In this document: positions 42,501-49,218 of the stretch, piece by piece | Numbering within the stretch: the first letter of the stretch is position 1 | Layout: each line of letters opens with the position of its first letter | Origin: Candidatus Zixiibacteriota bacterium | Lineage (GTDB): Bacteria > Zixibacteria > MSB-5A5 > DG-27 | Assembly: GCA_030605835.1 (NCBI GenBank) | Contig: JAUWHO010000048.1 | Span: forward strand, 1 to 64,000 | Direction of reading: 5' to 3' | DNA length: 64,000 nt | Notes under the pieces: model-generated | The model's database searches: none | Told to the model about the DNA's origin: nothing | Seen by the model: only the letters and a program-made list of their open reading frames with translations | Made by a program: the position numbers and the translations under genes

Positions 42501-42622
42501 CCTTCGGCATCACCGTGATCGGGGGCCTGCTCGTTTCCACCCTGGTGACGTTAATACTGGTTCCCACTGTCTATGCCATATTTGAAAAGGGAAGGGAGAA
42601 ATTCGGAGAGTACAAGAGATGA
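39509..42622 (+). CDS. RND-family efflux transporter permease (AcrB/HAE-type)
   Basis: 1037 residues, full RND length. N-terminal VNRRITVLMIFFTLFIFGAVSFFQLPVDLMPEIEPP; conserved PGAGAEDVETKVT; helices 2-6 between about 335 and 500, with proton-relay Asp-Asp in GMVVDDAIVILENITRHVEEG; a second porter domain; and helices 8-12 with GIVVKNAIVLVDY-like IGVVVKNAIVLVDYANIL. It expels drugs or amphiphiles using the proton gradient. The KNAIVLVDY region and hydrophobic-efflux character fit the HAE2-like clade common in FCB bacteria. Its end overlaps the following small gene by ATGA. Confidence 0.96.
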   Translation: MNLPQFSVNRRITVLMIFFTLFIFGAVSFFQLPVDLMPEIEPPSVSVITFYPGAGAEDVETKVTEVIEDAISVVSNLEHLNSISQDNLSVVTAIFSWGTDLNEASNDIRDRLDFVKRRLPDDIEQPRIFKFNTSMFPVMVAGVTAVESYDGLHYLIKEKMADPLKRVPGVGAVAVFGGKERQIQVRIDPNRLAAYEISYNEIIDVLAAENLNLPSGTIKMGHTEYLVRVPGEFEDVSQIKMVVVSQYEGKLVHLQDVAEVADDFKELTVVSRSNGRPGVILLIQKQSGANTVEVVDEVRKRLKEVKQTLPPDVDIVELMDGSIFIRQAIGNLGEAVLFGGLFVILVVFLFLRRLRSSLIVILTIPFSLISAFLFLYIFKYSLNMISLMSLAIALGMVVDDAIVILENITRHVEEGESPSEAAVFGSSEVGLAVMASTLTTVSVFAPMIFATGLVGIMFKQLALVVIVTIMASLFAALTLTPALSAWLLRKENPQKVTKSRWGAKFYVASERTFGGIENLYRRLLSWVLGHKKVTILITLGIFISSLLLIPLIKTEFIPEEDTGDLQVTLELSPGTRIEHSEEVAKRMEKIFREKIPELELMFSRAGQTEMGFSVVMGLKEGPHIVLAGGKLVEQKKRHRSTAEIAASIRPDLGRIPGVAKIDIEAGNPITSFLFFGAKPISIEIIGHDMEVANHLAKSIKEIVKNTPGATDVRIERGEDRPELHVVIDREKASKLGLNTGMIAMALRTQVYGREATKFREGGEEYEIFLRTEADKRRDIDDIENLLIPTMSGGMARLKQVATIEEGTSPTTINRRDQERIIKVEAGIYKRTLGEITKDIERQLRKLDIPADMTVEFGGEVEEQRKSLNTLILLLILGVVLVYMVMASQFESLLDPFVIMFSVPFAFVGVIWAFLITQTTVNLISFLGMIILIGVVVKNAIVLVDYANILRSRDLELNEALVVAGGHRLRPVLMTAFTTMLAMLPMALSRYEGSEIWRPFGITVIGGLLVSTLVTLILVPTVYAIFEKGREKFGEYKR

Positions 42623-42915
42623 AAATGGTTTTCTTGAGTTACAAGGAGAGTCAACACGACGAGGTCATGGAGATATTTGAGGACCTGGAGGTCGCTGCCT
42701 ATACCCGTTTCAACCAAGTCCAGGCGAAGTCCCGTGAAGGTCGTCCCCGCATGGGAACCCACATCTGGCCGGGGTTCAATTCCGCGGTGCTTCTGGCCAT
42801 CGAGGCAGAAAAGGTGGCGGAGCTTATGGCCAGGATCCGGGAGTTCAACCAGAAGACCGAATTTGAGGGCATCTCGGCAATGTGTTGGGCTCTGGAGGAG
42901 GCCTGCTGGAAATAA
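42619..42915 (+). CDS. PG0541-type RND-associated small protein, P-II-like
   Basis: 98 residues: MKMVFLSYKESQHDEVMEIF, then VQAKSREGRPRMGTHIWPGFNSAVLLAIEAEKVAELM (in blocks). It resembles the PG0541 family, small cytosolic proteins with a ferredoxin-like P-II fold that recur directly after RND pumps. Its role is unproven; a sensor or allosteric partner of the pump is an inference from the coupling. The ATGA overlap ties it to the RND gene. A hairpin (42980-43001) follows. Confidence 0.8.
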   Translation: MKMVFLSYKESQHDEVMEIFEDLEVAAYTRFNQVQAKSREGRPRMGTHIWPGFNSAVLLAIEAEKVAELMARIREFNQKTEFEGISAMCWALEEACWK

Positions 42916-42979
42916 GTTGAAAAACTTGCTCTTGCGTAAATTATAGTTTTCTTCTATTTTTAGATTTCATAGAGTGGCG

Positions 42980-43001
42980 TCCGGGATCTGAGTGTCCCGG
43001 A
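42980..43001. repeat. Palindrome after the efflux operon
   Basis: TCCGGGA (42980-42986), 8-base loop, TCCCGGA (42995-43001). Confidence 0.65.
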
Positions 43002-43081
43002 ACTGTCCGATAGATCATCATGTTAGTATCTTTGGCTGGAGTTCACTTGAACCGCGCTCCCCATCCATTTTCGCTTGAACG

Positions 43082-44719
43082 ATGCTGAGATTCCGCAAAG
43101 AGGGGATAGCTCTTGAGCTGGCTCTGAGCTCCACGAAGCTCTTCGGGGACTTCTTGAATCACTTCGACAAGCTCTCCTCCTTCCTGGTCGGAGATTTCAG
43201 AGACTCGGAGAGTTACGAGAAGGTCTCGGAAACCATCGACTCCAGGGAATATCCCCGGGATCAGCTCTCCGATATTCTCACGAGACAGAATAGCCTCTAC
43301 GGGCTGAGCCGGGAGGTGGAGGCGAACATTTCCAGACTGAGGGAAGCGGAGAGCTTGATGGTCATTACCGGGCAACAGGTGGGGCTTTTGGGAGGGACCG
43401 TCCTGTCACTCTACAAGGCCATCGGGGCCATAAAGCTGGCGGGGGAGTTGTCCGAGAAGCTCTCCCGTCCGGTGATTCCCGCCTTCTGGATGGCGACCGA
43501 CGACCACGACTACAGCGAGGTCAACCAGCTTCAAGTTCTAAACTCCGCAAGCCAGATAAGCAAGTATATTTATGCCTTCTCCCCGGAGATGATGGGACGT
43601 CCGATCTCGGAGGTCAAAGTCGATGCCAGCATAGAGGGGCTCTTCGTCAGCCTCGAAAAAGCGTTGTCGGACTCCGAATTCAAAGCCGCTCTCCTGGGGA
43701 GGCTGCGAACATTTTACGCCGAGCGGAGACCCCTTTTGGAGGGGTTCGCCCGACTCTTCGCGGACCTCTTCGGAAAATACGGGCTGATTCTGATAAACCC
43801 CGCGGAACGAGGATTTAAGAGATTAGCTTCACCCCTGTTCCGAAGGGAGATCGAGGAGTTCCCCAAGCCCCTGGGGGTGATAGAGGAGACCAACAAACTT
43901 CTGGAGTCCTGCGGCTACCATCTGCAGGTGCAGAAGTCCAAACCGGGACCGAATCTGTTTTTGAGCAGAGACAAAAGGGAGCCGATCAGAGCGGGGGAGG
44001 CTCAGTTTGTCTCAGGGGAGAGCGGCCTGGAGGTCAGCTCCCAGGAGCTGCTCGGAGAGCTGAAGGAGAGCCCGGAGAGATTCTCCCCCAATGTCCTTCT
44101 AAGGCCGGTGATGCAGGGTTTTCTCTTCCCGACGGTGGCGTATGTTGCCGGACCCTCGGAGGTAGCATACTGTGTTCAGGTGAAGTCGCTTTCTCATTAT
44201 CATGAAGTTCCCTGCCCGGTGGTCTCTCCTCGTCCTTCAGCCACCATAATTGAGAGCAAGATCGGGAAGGTCCTGGACAAATACCAGGTGAATTTCCTCG
44301 ATTTCTTCAGAGACCGGGAGGGAGTCATAAACAGGATCTACTCCGAGGACTTTCCTCCGGAACTGGGGGCCAGTGCCGATGAGTTCCACCGCGAGGTCTT
44401 AAGACCGTTCGAAGAGTACAGAGGCAAGTTCCGCCACTTAGGGGAGAGCTTCACGAAGAACCTGGAGAGAGTTCAGAGCAGGTTCGATTATGAGATGAAA
44501 AACCTCAAGGCCAAAACCTTCCAAGCACATAAGAAGATGAACCAGGATGCCAAAGACCAGTTGGAGAGAGCCCATCTCTTCCTGTTCCCCACCGGCAGGC
44601 TCCAGGAGCGGGTTCTCTCGCCGGTCTATTTTTTGAACAAATACGGTCCCGAGTTCATTGAGACTCTCCATGAGGCCTTGGAGGTAAACTCCAGTGAGCA
44701 TCGTCTAATACACTTCTAG
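43082..44719 (+). CDS. bshC: Bacillithiol biosynthesis cysteine-adding enzyme BshC
   Basis: 545 residues, the usual length. It joins cysteine to glucosaminyl-malate in the last step of bacillithiol synthesis. Family marks: VITGQQVGLLGGTVLSLYKAIGAIKLA, PVIPAFWMATDDHDYSEVNQL, YGLILINPAERGFKRL, LLRPVMQGFLFPTVAYVAGPSEVAYCVQ, and a C-terminal coiled coil (FEEYRGKFRHLGESFTKNLERV). It is three bases from bshA, the first pathway gene. BshB, the deacetylase, is not in the window. Confidence 0.95.
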   Translation: MLRFRKEGIALELALSSTKLFGDFLNHFDKLSSFLVGDFRDSESYEKVSETIDSREYPRDQLSDILTRQNSLYGLSREVEANISRLREAESLMVITGQQVGLLGGTVLSLYKAIGAIKLAGELSEKLSRPVIPAFWMATDDHDYSEVNQLQVLNSASQISKYIYAFSPEMMGRPISEVKVDASIEGLFVSLEKALSDSEFKAALLGRLRTFYAERRPLLEGFARLFADLFGKYGLILINPAERGFKRLASPLFRREIEEFPKPLGVIEETNKLLESCGYHLQVQKSKPGPNLFLSRDKREPIRAGEAQFVSGESGLEVSSQELLGELKESPERFSPNVLLRPVMQGFLFPTVAYVAGPSEVAYCVQVKSLSHYHEVPCPVVSPRPSATIIESKIGKVLDKYQVNFLDFFRDREGVINRIYSEDFPPELGASADEFHREVLRPFEEYRGKFRHLGESFTKNLERVQSRFDYEMKNLKAKTFQAHKKMNQDAKDQLERAHLFLFPTGRLQERVLSPVYFLNKYGPEFIETLHEALEVNSSEHRLIHF

Positions 44720-44722
44720 ATT

Positions 44723-45844
44723 ATGAGAATCGGCATCACCTGCTATCCGGCGCAGGGGGGGAGCGGGGTTGTCGCCACCGAATTGGGGGCCAAGTTGGCC
44801 GCCAGAGGTCACCAGGTTCATTGCATAAGTTACCAGGCTCCGGTTCGGCTTCGGAGTCACTGTCCCAACATATATTTCCATCAGGTGGAGGTGATGAGCT
44901 ACCCTCTGTTCAAATACCCTCCCTACACCTTGACCTTATGTGCCAAGATGGCGGAGGTGGCCAAGAGGTGGAAGTTGGATATTTTCCACGTCCATTATGC
45001 TATCCCGCACGCGGTCTGCGGCTTTTTGGCGAAGTCGATCCTGGGGACTAAATCCCCCAAACTAGTTACCACTCTGCACGGCACCGACATAACCTTGGTG
45101 GGAATAGACAAATCGTTCTCGAACATCACCAGGTTCTCCATTGAAGTCTCCGATGGGGTAACGGCGGTATCCCGTTTTCTCGCCCAGAAGACCGTGGAGG
45201 AATTCAAGCCCTCCAGAAAGATCGAGGTGATTTACAACTTCGTCGATACCGAACGATTCCGCCCTTCAACCTCAAGCGCCAGAAAAGAGGAATTCGCTCC
45301 AAACGGCGAGAAGATCTTAGCACACCTCTCGAATTTCAGGCCGGTCAAAAGAATTCCAGACGTCATAAAGACTTTCAATCTCGTACAGAAGGAGATTCCA
45401 GCCAGGCTGCTTTTGATCGGGGATGGTCCGGAGGTGAGCGGGGCCTTGGAGTTTGTAGGTAAGCTGGGTCTCTCCGACAAAGTGATCTATCTTGGAAGCC
45501 ACAACGACGTGGAGAGTCTCTTGCCGGTCGCGGACTTATTCCTGATTCCCACGAAGACTGAGAGTTTCGGCCTGGCCTCCTTGGAGGCTTTGAGCTGTGG
45601 AGTTCCGGTCGTCGGCACCAATCTGGGGGGACTTCCGGAGGTCGTTCTTGACGGCGAGTGCGGCTACCTGGAGAAATTGGGGGATGTGGAATCGATGGCG
45701 GGAAAAGCCCTGAAGCTCCTCAGGGACCAAGACTTACTCAGCCAGTTCAAAGAAAACGCCCGCAGACGGGCGGTTGACCTCTTCGACGCTGAGCTAATGG
45801 TGCCCAAATACGAGAGATTTTACGAGAGGGTCCTTGCAGAATAA
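44723..45844 (+). CDS. bshA: N-acetyl-alpha-D-glucosaminyl L-malate synthase BshA
   Basis: 373 residues, GT4-family glycosyltransferase that adds GlcNAc from UDP-GlcNAc to L-malate, the first step of bacillithiol synthesis. The N-terminus MRIGITCYPAQGGSGVVATELG is the BshA hallmark. Also FHVHYAIPHA, TLHGTDITLVG, VSDGVTAVSRFLAQ, FRPVKRIPDVI, IGDGPEVSG, and the nucleotide-binding ESFGLASLEALSCGVPVVGTNLGGLPE. With bshC directly upstream the assignment is firm. Confidence 0.96.
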   Translation: MRIGITCYPAQGGSGVVATELGAKLAARGHQVHCISYQAPVRLRSHCPNIYFHQVEVMSYPLFKYPPYTLTLCAKMAEVAKRWKLDIFHVHYAIPHAVCGFLAKSILGTKSPKLVTTLHGTDITLVGIDKSFSNITRFSIEVSDGVTAVSRFLAQKTVEEFKPSRKIEVIYNFVDTERFRPSTSSARKEEFAPNGEKILAHLSNFRPVKRIPDVIKTFNLVQKEIPARLLLIGDGPEVSGALEFVGKLGLSDKVIYLGSHNDVESLLPVADLFLIPTKTESFGLASLEALSCGVPVVGTNLGGLPEVVLDGECGYLEKLGDVESMAGKALKLLRDQDLLSQFKENARRRAVDLFDAELMVPKYERFYERVLAE

Positions 45845-45859
45845 GGAGACACTGCAAAC

Positions 45860-45953
45860 AGGGGACAGGAAACAGGAGACGGGAAACAGGGGTAGCACGG
45901 TAGCCTCTGCCACTGGGATTGAAAATAATCGCAGCGGAAACCTTCAGATTTCC
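45860..45953. repeat. Heptanucleotide repeat locus 3 and a GGAAACC palindrome
   Basis: Four 7-base units (45860-45887: AGGGGAC, AGGAAAC, AGGAGAC, GGGAAAC). Then GGAAACCT-TC-AGATTTCC (45936-45953), the palindrome family of 24075 and 52635 with one changed base. Between them lies a degenerate GTAGCC...TCTGCC stretch like the GTAG-headed palindromes. Confidence 0.75.
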
Positions 45954-46007
45954 ACAACTTGACCTCCACTCAGCAACTAATTGCCGTCGCTCATTGAGGA
46001 ACAGAAA

Positions 46008-46637
46008 TTGAAAGCGGTATCTCTCCTCCTTATTGTATGCTTCTTCATGCTCTCGCCCTTGGGGGAGGCCTCTGAGAGAGGCAAATTTTTTCTGACCTGC
46101 AAAGTCGGTTACAAACCGACCGCCACCGTAGGCGACCTCAACAACCCGGTTTATGCCAGCCAGCCGGAACTGTATGACCTACTTCCCTTAGAATTCTCTG
46201 CAGGCTACTTCTTTAGCGAGCTTTTCAACACTCAGGTCAAACTCTCCCATCTCTCCAAAACCGACAAGAGTCTCTCCCGCCAGAAAACCACTATCAAAAA
46301 CCTGGGGCTGTCGATTCATGCCTCTCTATACTGGCCCCTGACCGACTCCGGGGACTGGATCCTTACGCTTTTCGGAGGACTCACGTTCGGCTGGGGAGAA
46401 GTCAAATATTCCACCAGAAGCAGTTCCGACCAGACCCGGGGTGAGGCCTTTGGGCTTTCGGGTGGTTTCGGCTTCGATTACTACCTATCTGGTCACCTCT
46501 TCCTCAGCTCCAACTTCAACTACACAGTTCTAAACATCCCCACCGAGGGGCATTTCGATACAAGTGCAGCCTTGAGTAAGGTCGACCTCGACTTAACCGG
46601 GCCGGGTCTGGATTTGGGATTGGGGTGGAGATTCTAG
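46008..46637 (+). CDS. Outer-membrane beta-barrel protein
   Basis: About 209 residues. TTG 46008 has GAGGAA upstream and yields the signal peptide LKAVSLLLIVCFFMLSPLG; the frame opens at 45981 without such support. The mature part shows alternating amphipathic strands (FSAGYFFSELFNTQVKLSHLS, LGLSIHASLYWPL, LSGGFGFDYYLSGHLFLSSNFNYTVL) and ends in LGLGWRF, a terminal Phe as recognised by the BAM machinery. Function unknown; an eight-strand porin or adhesin-type barrel is likely. Confidence 0.75.
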   Translation: MKAVSLLLIVCFFMLSPLGEASERGKFFLTCKVGYKPTATVGDLNNPVYASQPELYDLLPLEFSAGYFFSELFNTQVKLSHLSKTDKSLSRQKTTIKNLGLSIHASLYWPLTDSGDWILTLFGGLTFGWGEVKYSTRSSSDQTRGEAFGLSGGFGFDYYLSGHLFLSSNFNYTVLNIPTEGHFDTSAALSKVDLDLTGPGLDLGLGWRF

Positions 46638-46798
46638 CAGGATCTACTTCCGTTTCCTGACAAAGATCCGCCGTCGAAGAGAAGCAGTCTGTCTGTAACG
46701 TTTTCGATTGTGGAATATCTCTTCGATCAGGTGTCTAACAGAACCGCAGAGATGCCCTTCCAGATTGTGCTCTTATCATTTGCTGAGAGAACACCACC

Positions 46799-47044
46799 TT
46801 AGCCAACGGCCTCGTTAGTCAGTAGCCGCCAATTGGAGGGCTCTTCGGGCTGACGAGAAGTCGAAAGGAATCTCTCAAGCATAGAAATCAGATCATCTTG
46901 CTTGAAAACTCTCAATAGGGCCATTAGCTGCCCGGCGTCCGAGAAATCGATGGCGACGAATTCATCGAAAGGGAAATAGATCCTCAGGGAGGCGATTGTG
47001 CCTTTATCCCGTGAATCGGAGAATCTTAAAGTAAAACCCAGCAT
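46799..47044 (-). CDS. Hypothetical 81-residue protein
   Basis: ATG 47044 is preceded by GGGGGAAGGT. The sequence begins MLGFTLRFSDSRDKGTIASLRIYF and continues FVAIDFSDAGQLMALLRVF and LERFLSTSRQPEEPSNW. It is acidic, with no membrane segment and no family I know. A consensus promoter (47084-47112) lies 40 bases upstream on the same strand, which supports a real gene. A longer frame reaches 47212 but crosses the promoter. Confidence 0.6.
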   Translation of the reverse strand: MLGFTLRFSDSRDKGTIASLRIYFPFDEFVAIDFSDAGQLMALLRVFKQDDLISMLERFLSTSRQPEEPSNWRLLTNEAVG

Positions 47045-47083
47045 ACCTTCCCCCAATTTAGGTTCCGTTTGCACTCCGATTAG

Positions 47084-47112
47084 AGTATAATCACGCTTGC
47101 AATATTTGTCAA
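47084..47112 (-). promoter_or_regulatory. Promoter of the 81-residue protein gene
   Basis: On the minus strand TTGACA (47107-47112), 17 bases, TATACT (47084-47089). Confidence 0.75.
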
Positions 47113-47289
47113 GCAAAAAAGAGAATTTTCTTGCACAAAAGGGGATCCTGTTCGCATTTCCCCCAGCGGGAGGGTTTTCTTTGGTCGCCCCAGCCCAGTT
47201 CCTGAACCACATAACTCGTTGTAATTACAGAAACTATCTCGGGACGCCGCGAAATCGATGGTTGCACCGAAAAAATTCGAAAATTTTAC

Positions 47290-47317
47290 TTGACAGGGAA
47301 TAAGTTCTGCTTATATT
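47290..47317 (+). promoter_or_regulatory. Promoter of the TSUP permease gene
   Basis: TTGACA (47290-47295), 16 bases, TATATT (47312-47317), 54 bases before the start codon. Confidence 0.7.
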
Positions 47318-47371
47318 ACGCCGAGAGTATGAATAGAGTCCGAACGTAGTATTGCACGTGAGGAGGTGTCA

Positions 47372-48253
47372 GTGAGACAAGTCGCAGTCGCCTGGGGAGG
47401 TACGCTGGTCATCGCATCTTTAGTCTTCGGAGGGGTTTCATTTCTAGCCTGGCAGGCCGGCTTCATCCACTCGGTGCCTGGAATAACCGTCCCCTGGACT
47501 CCACTTATGATCGTAATCTTAGCCTTCTGCTGCGAATATGTTGATTCCACCTTAGGAATGGGTTACGGCACCACCTTAACCCCTCTTTTGATGATACTTC
47601 TGGGTCTAGACCCTTTAGTTATCATTCCTGCAGTCTTGCTTTCGGAGCTTCTAACCGGCACAACCGCGGGGCTTTTGCACCACAAGGCTGGTAATGTCAA
47701 TTTTAGGCGCGGTTCCGTTCATTTGAAGATCGCCGGAGTCTTAACAGCCTGTAGTGTAGTAGGAACCTTGGTTGCGGTTGCGGTCGCAATCAGCTTACCG
47801 AGTTGGGCTCTCAAGACCTGGATTGGGGTCATGGTCCTCACTATCGGGATTGTGATCCTGTCGACCATGAACAAAGAGTACGGTTTTTCCTGGAAGAAGA
47901 TCACCGGGCTAGGATTGGTTGCGGCATTCAATAAGGGGATGAGTGGAGGTGGTTATGGTCCGGTTGTCACCGGCGGCCAACTCTTAGCCGGTGTGAACGG
48001 CAAGAATGCCATCGGCATCACCTCGTTGGCTGAGGGGTTGACCTGCGCGGTGGGGGTGATCGCTTACATGCACGTACTTGGCACTCTCAATTGGTATCTG
48101 GTGATTCCCCTGGTCTTCGGCGCCCTTTGCTCGGTCCCGGTGGCCACTTTCACGGTGAAGAAGATCCAAACCAGCAAGCTGAGGGTTGCGATCGGGATTG
48201 CCACTGTCATCCTGGGAGTATTCACTTTACTGAAGGTTGTTGGCCTTATCTAA
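47372..48253 (+). CDS. TauE/SafE (TSUP) family permease
   Basis: 293 residues with about eight helices. GTG 47372 is preferred because AGGAGG lies five bases upstream; a GTG six bases earlier overlaps that site. The TSUP repeats are seen as CCEYVDSTLGMGYGTTLTPLLMILLG and AAFNKGMSGGGYGPVVTGGQLLAGV (quoted in parts), with PVATFTVKKI near the end. TSUP proteins export sulfite, sulfoacetate or related organosulfur anions. A link with bacillithiol or cysteine metabolism nearby is possible but unproven. It stands as a single gene with its own promoter. Confidence 0.9.
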   Translation: MRQVAVAWGGTLVIASLVFGGVSFLAWQAGFIHSVPGITVPWTPLMIVILAFCCEYVDSTLGMGYGTTLTPLLMILLGLDPLVIIPAVLLSELLTGTTAGLLHHKAGNVNFRRGSVHLKIAGVLTACSVVGTLVAVAVAISLPSWALKTWIGVMVLTIGIVILSTMNKEYGFSWKKITGLGLVAAFNKGMSGGGYGPVVTGGQLLAGVNGKNAIGITSLAEGLTCAVGVIAYMHVLGTLNWYLVIPLVFGALCSVPVATFTVKKIQTSKLRVAIGIATVILGVFTLLKVVGLI

Positions 48254-48384
48254 GAGAACTCTCTGGTTTTGGGGGGGCTACAAGGCTGTCGGTGTTACCG
48301 GCAGTCTCTTTTTTTGGAAAGTTGTCTTTGCCTTTATTTCATTAGATTCATTAATTCAGCCAAGAGAGGAGGTAATTGCATCAG

Positions 48385-49050
48385 ATGAGAAGCTTGCACA
48401 GACCAATAATCTTCTGTCTTTTAGCAGTAGTGCTGCTGGGGGGAGGAAGCGTCTCTGCTTACGATGACGGAGATTGGCAATACTGGAACAGAGAAGGGAT
48501 TGAAGGGAATATAAGCAGGGATTTGAAAGCGAAGATGGAGGTGGAATTCCGCTTCGGAGACAATTGTAGCGAGCTCTATCATCAATATTGCGAGCTGGGG
48601 TTATCCTATCGGTGTGCCGGATGGTTAAACCTTGGCCTCAACTACAGGCAGATCTATGAGAAGAAAGGGGAGGTGTGGAAGCAAGAGAACAGACCTCACA
48701 TAAATGCCACCTTCAAGTGGCGCTGGTCGAATTTCAAACTCGAAGATAGATCCAGATTGGAATATCGAGTCAGGGAGGGAAAAGACGATGTTTTCAGATA
48801 CAGGAACAGACTCCTCCTCAAACTCCCGCTGAAGTGGACAGATCTTAATATCCAACCCTATGTGGCGGATGAGATCTTCCTTGATTTCGAAAAGGGAGAG
48901 CTCAACCGCAACAGGCTCTATTTGGGCGCAAACGGCAACATCGGGAGAGGTCTGAAAGCAGAGGCATACTACCTCTGGCAAACCAGCAAGTCGAAAGATC
49001 ACTGGGATGACCATAACATGATCGGTACGAAACTGAAAGCAGCGTTTTAA
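48385..49050 (+). CDS. DUF2490-like outer-membrane protein
   Basis: About 221 residues. Signal peptide MRSLHRPIIFCLLAVVLLGGGSVSA; mature part with WQYWNREGIEG, KAKMEVEFRFGDNC, LNLGLNYRQIYE, FKLEDRSRLEYRVREG, VFRYRNRLLLKLPL and a final KLKAAF. This repeating pattern of strands with RxRxEYR motifs matches DUF2490, predicted 10- to 12-strand outer-membrane barrels of unknown role. AGGAGG upstream fits either TTG 48376 or ATG 48385, so the first three residues are uncertain. Confidence 0.8.
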   Translation: MRSLHRPIIFCLLAVVLLGGGSVSAYDDGDWQYWNREGIEGNISRDLKAKMEVEFRFGDNCSELYHQYCELGLSYRCAGWLNLGLNYRQIYEKKGEVWKQENRPHINATFKWRWSNFKLEDRSRLEYRVREGKDDVFRYRNRLLLKLPLKWTDLNIQPYVADEIFLDFEKGELNRNRLYLGANGNIGRGLKAEAYYLWQTSKSKDHWDDHNMIGTKLKAAF

Positions 49051-49130
49051 CTGGAGATTGGGTTAAAAGGGACTCAATTCGCTTGCGTGAATCGAGCGAA
49101 ATGCGCCCACACTAGCTTTCAAGTAATTCA

Positions 49131-49158
49131 TTGACACTATCCCCGTTTCTGGTATATT
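49131..49158 (+). promoter_or_regulatory. Promoter of the carboxypeptidase gene
   Basis: TTGACA (49131-49136), 16 bases, TATATT (49153-49158). Confidence 0.7.
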
Positions 49159-49218
49159 TCTTTCGTTGGGCACACGACCAGGGAGGTCCATATCCCTCGA
49201 ACGATGGGTGGAGGGAAG

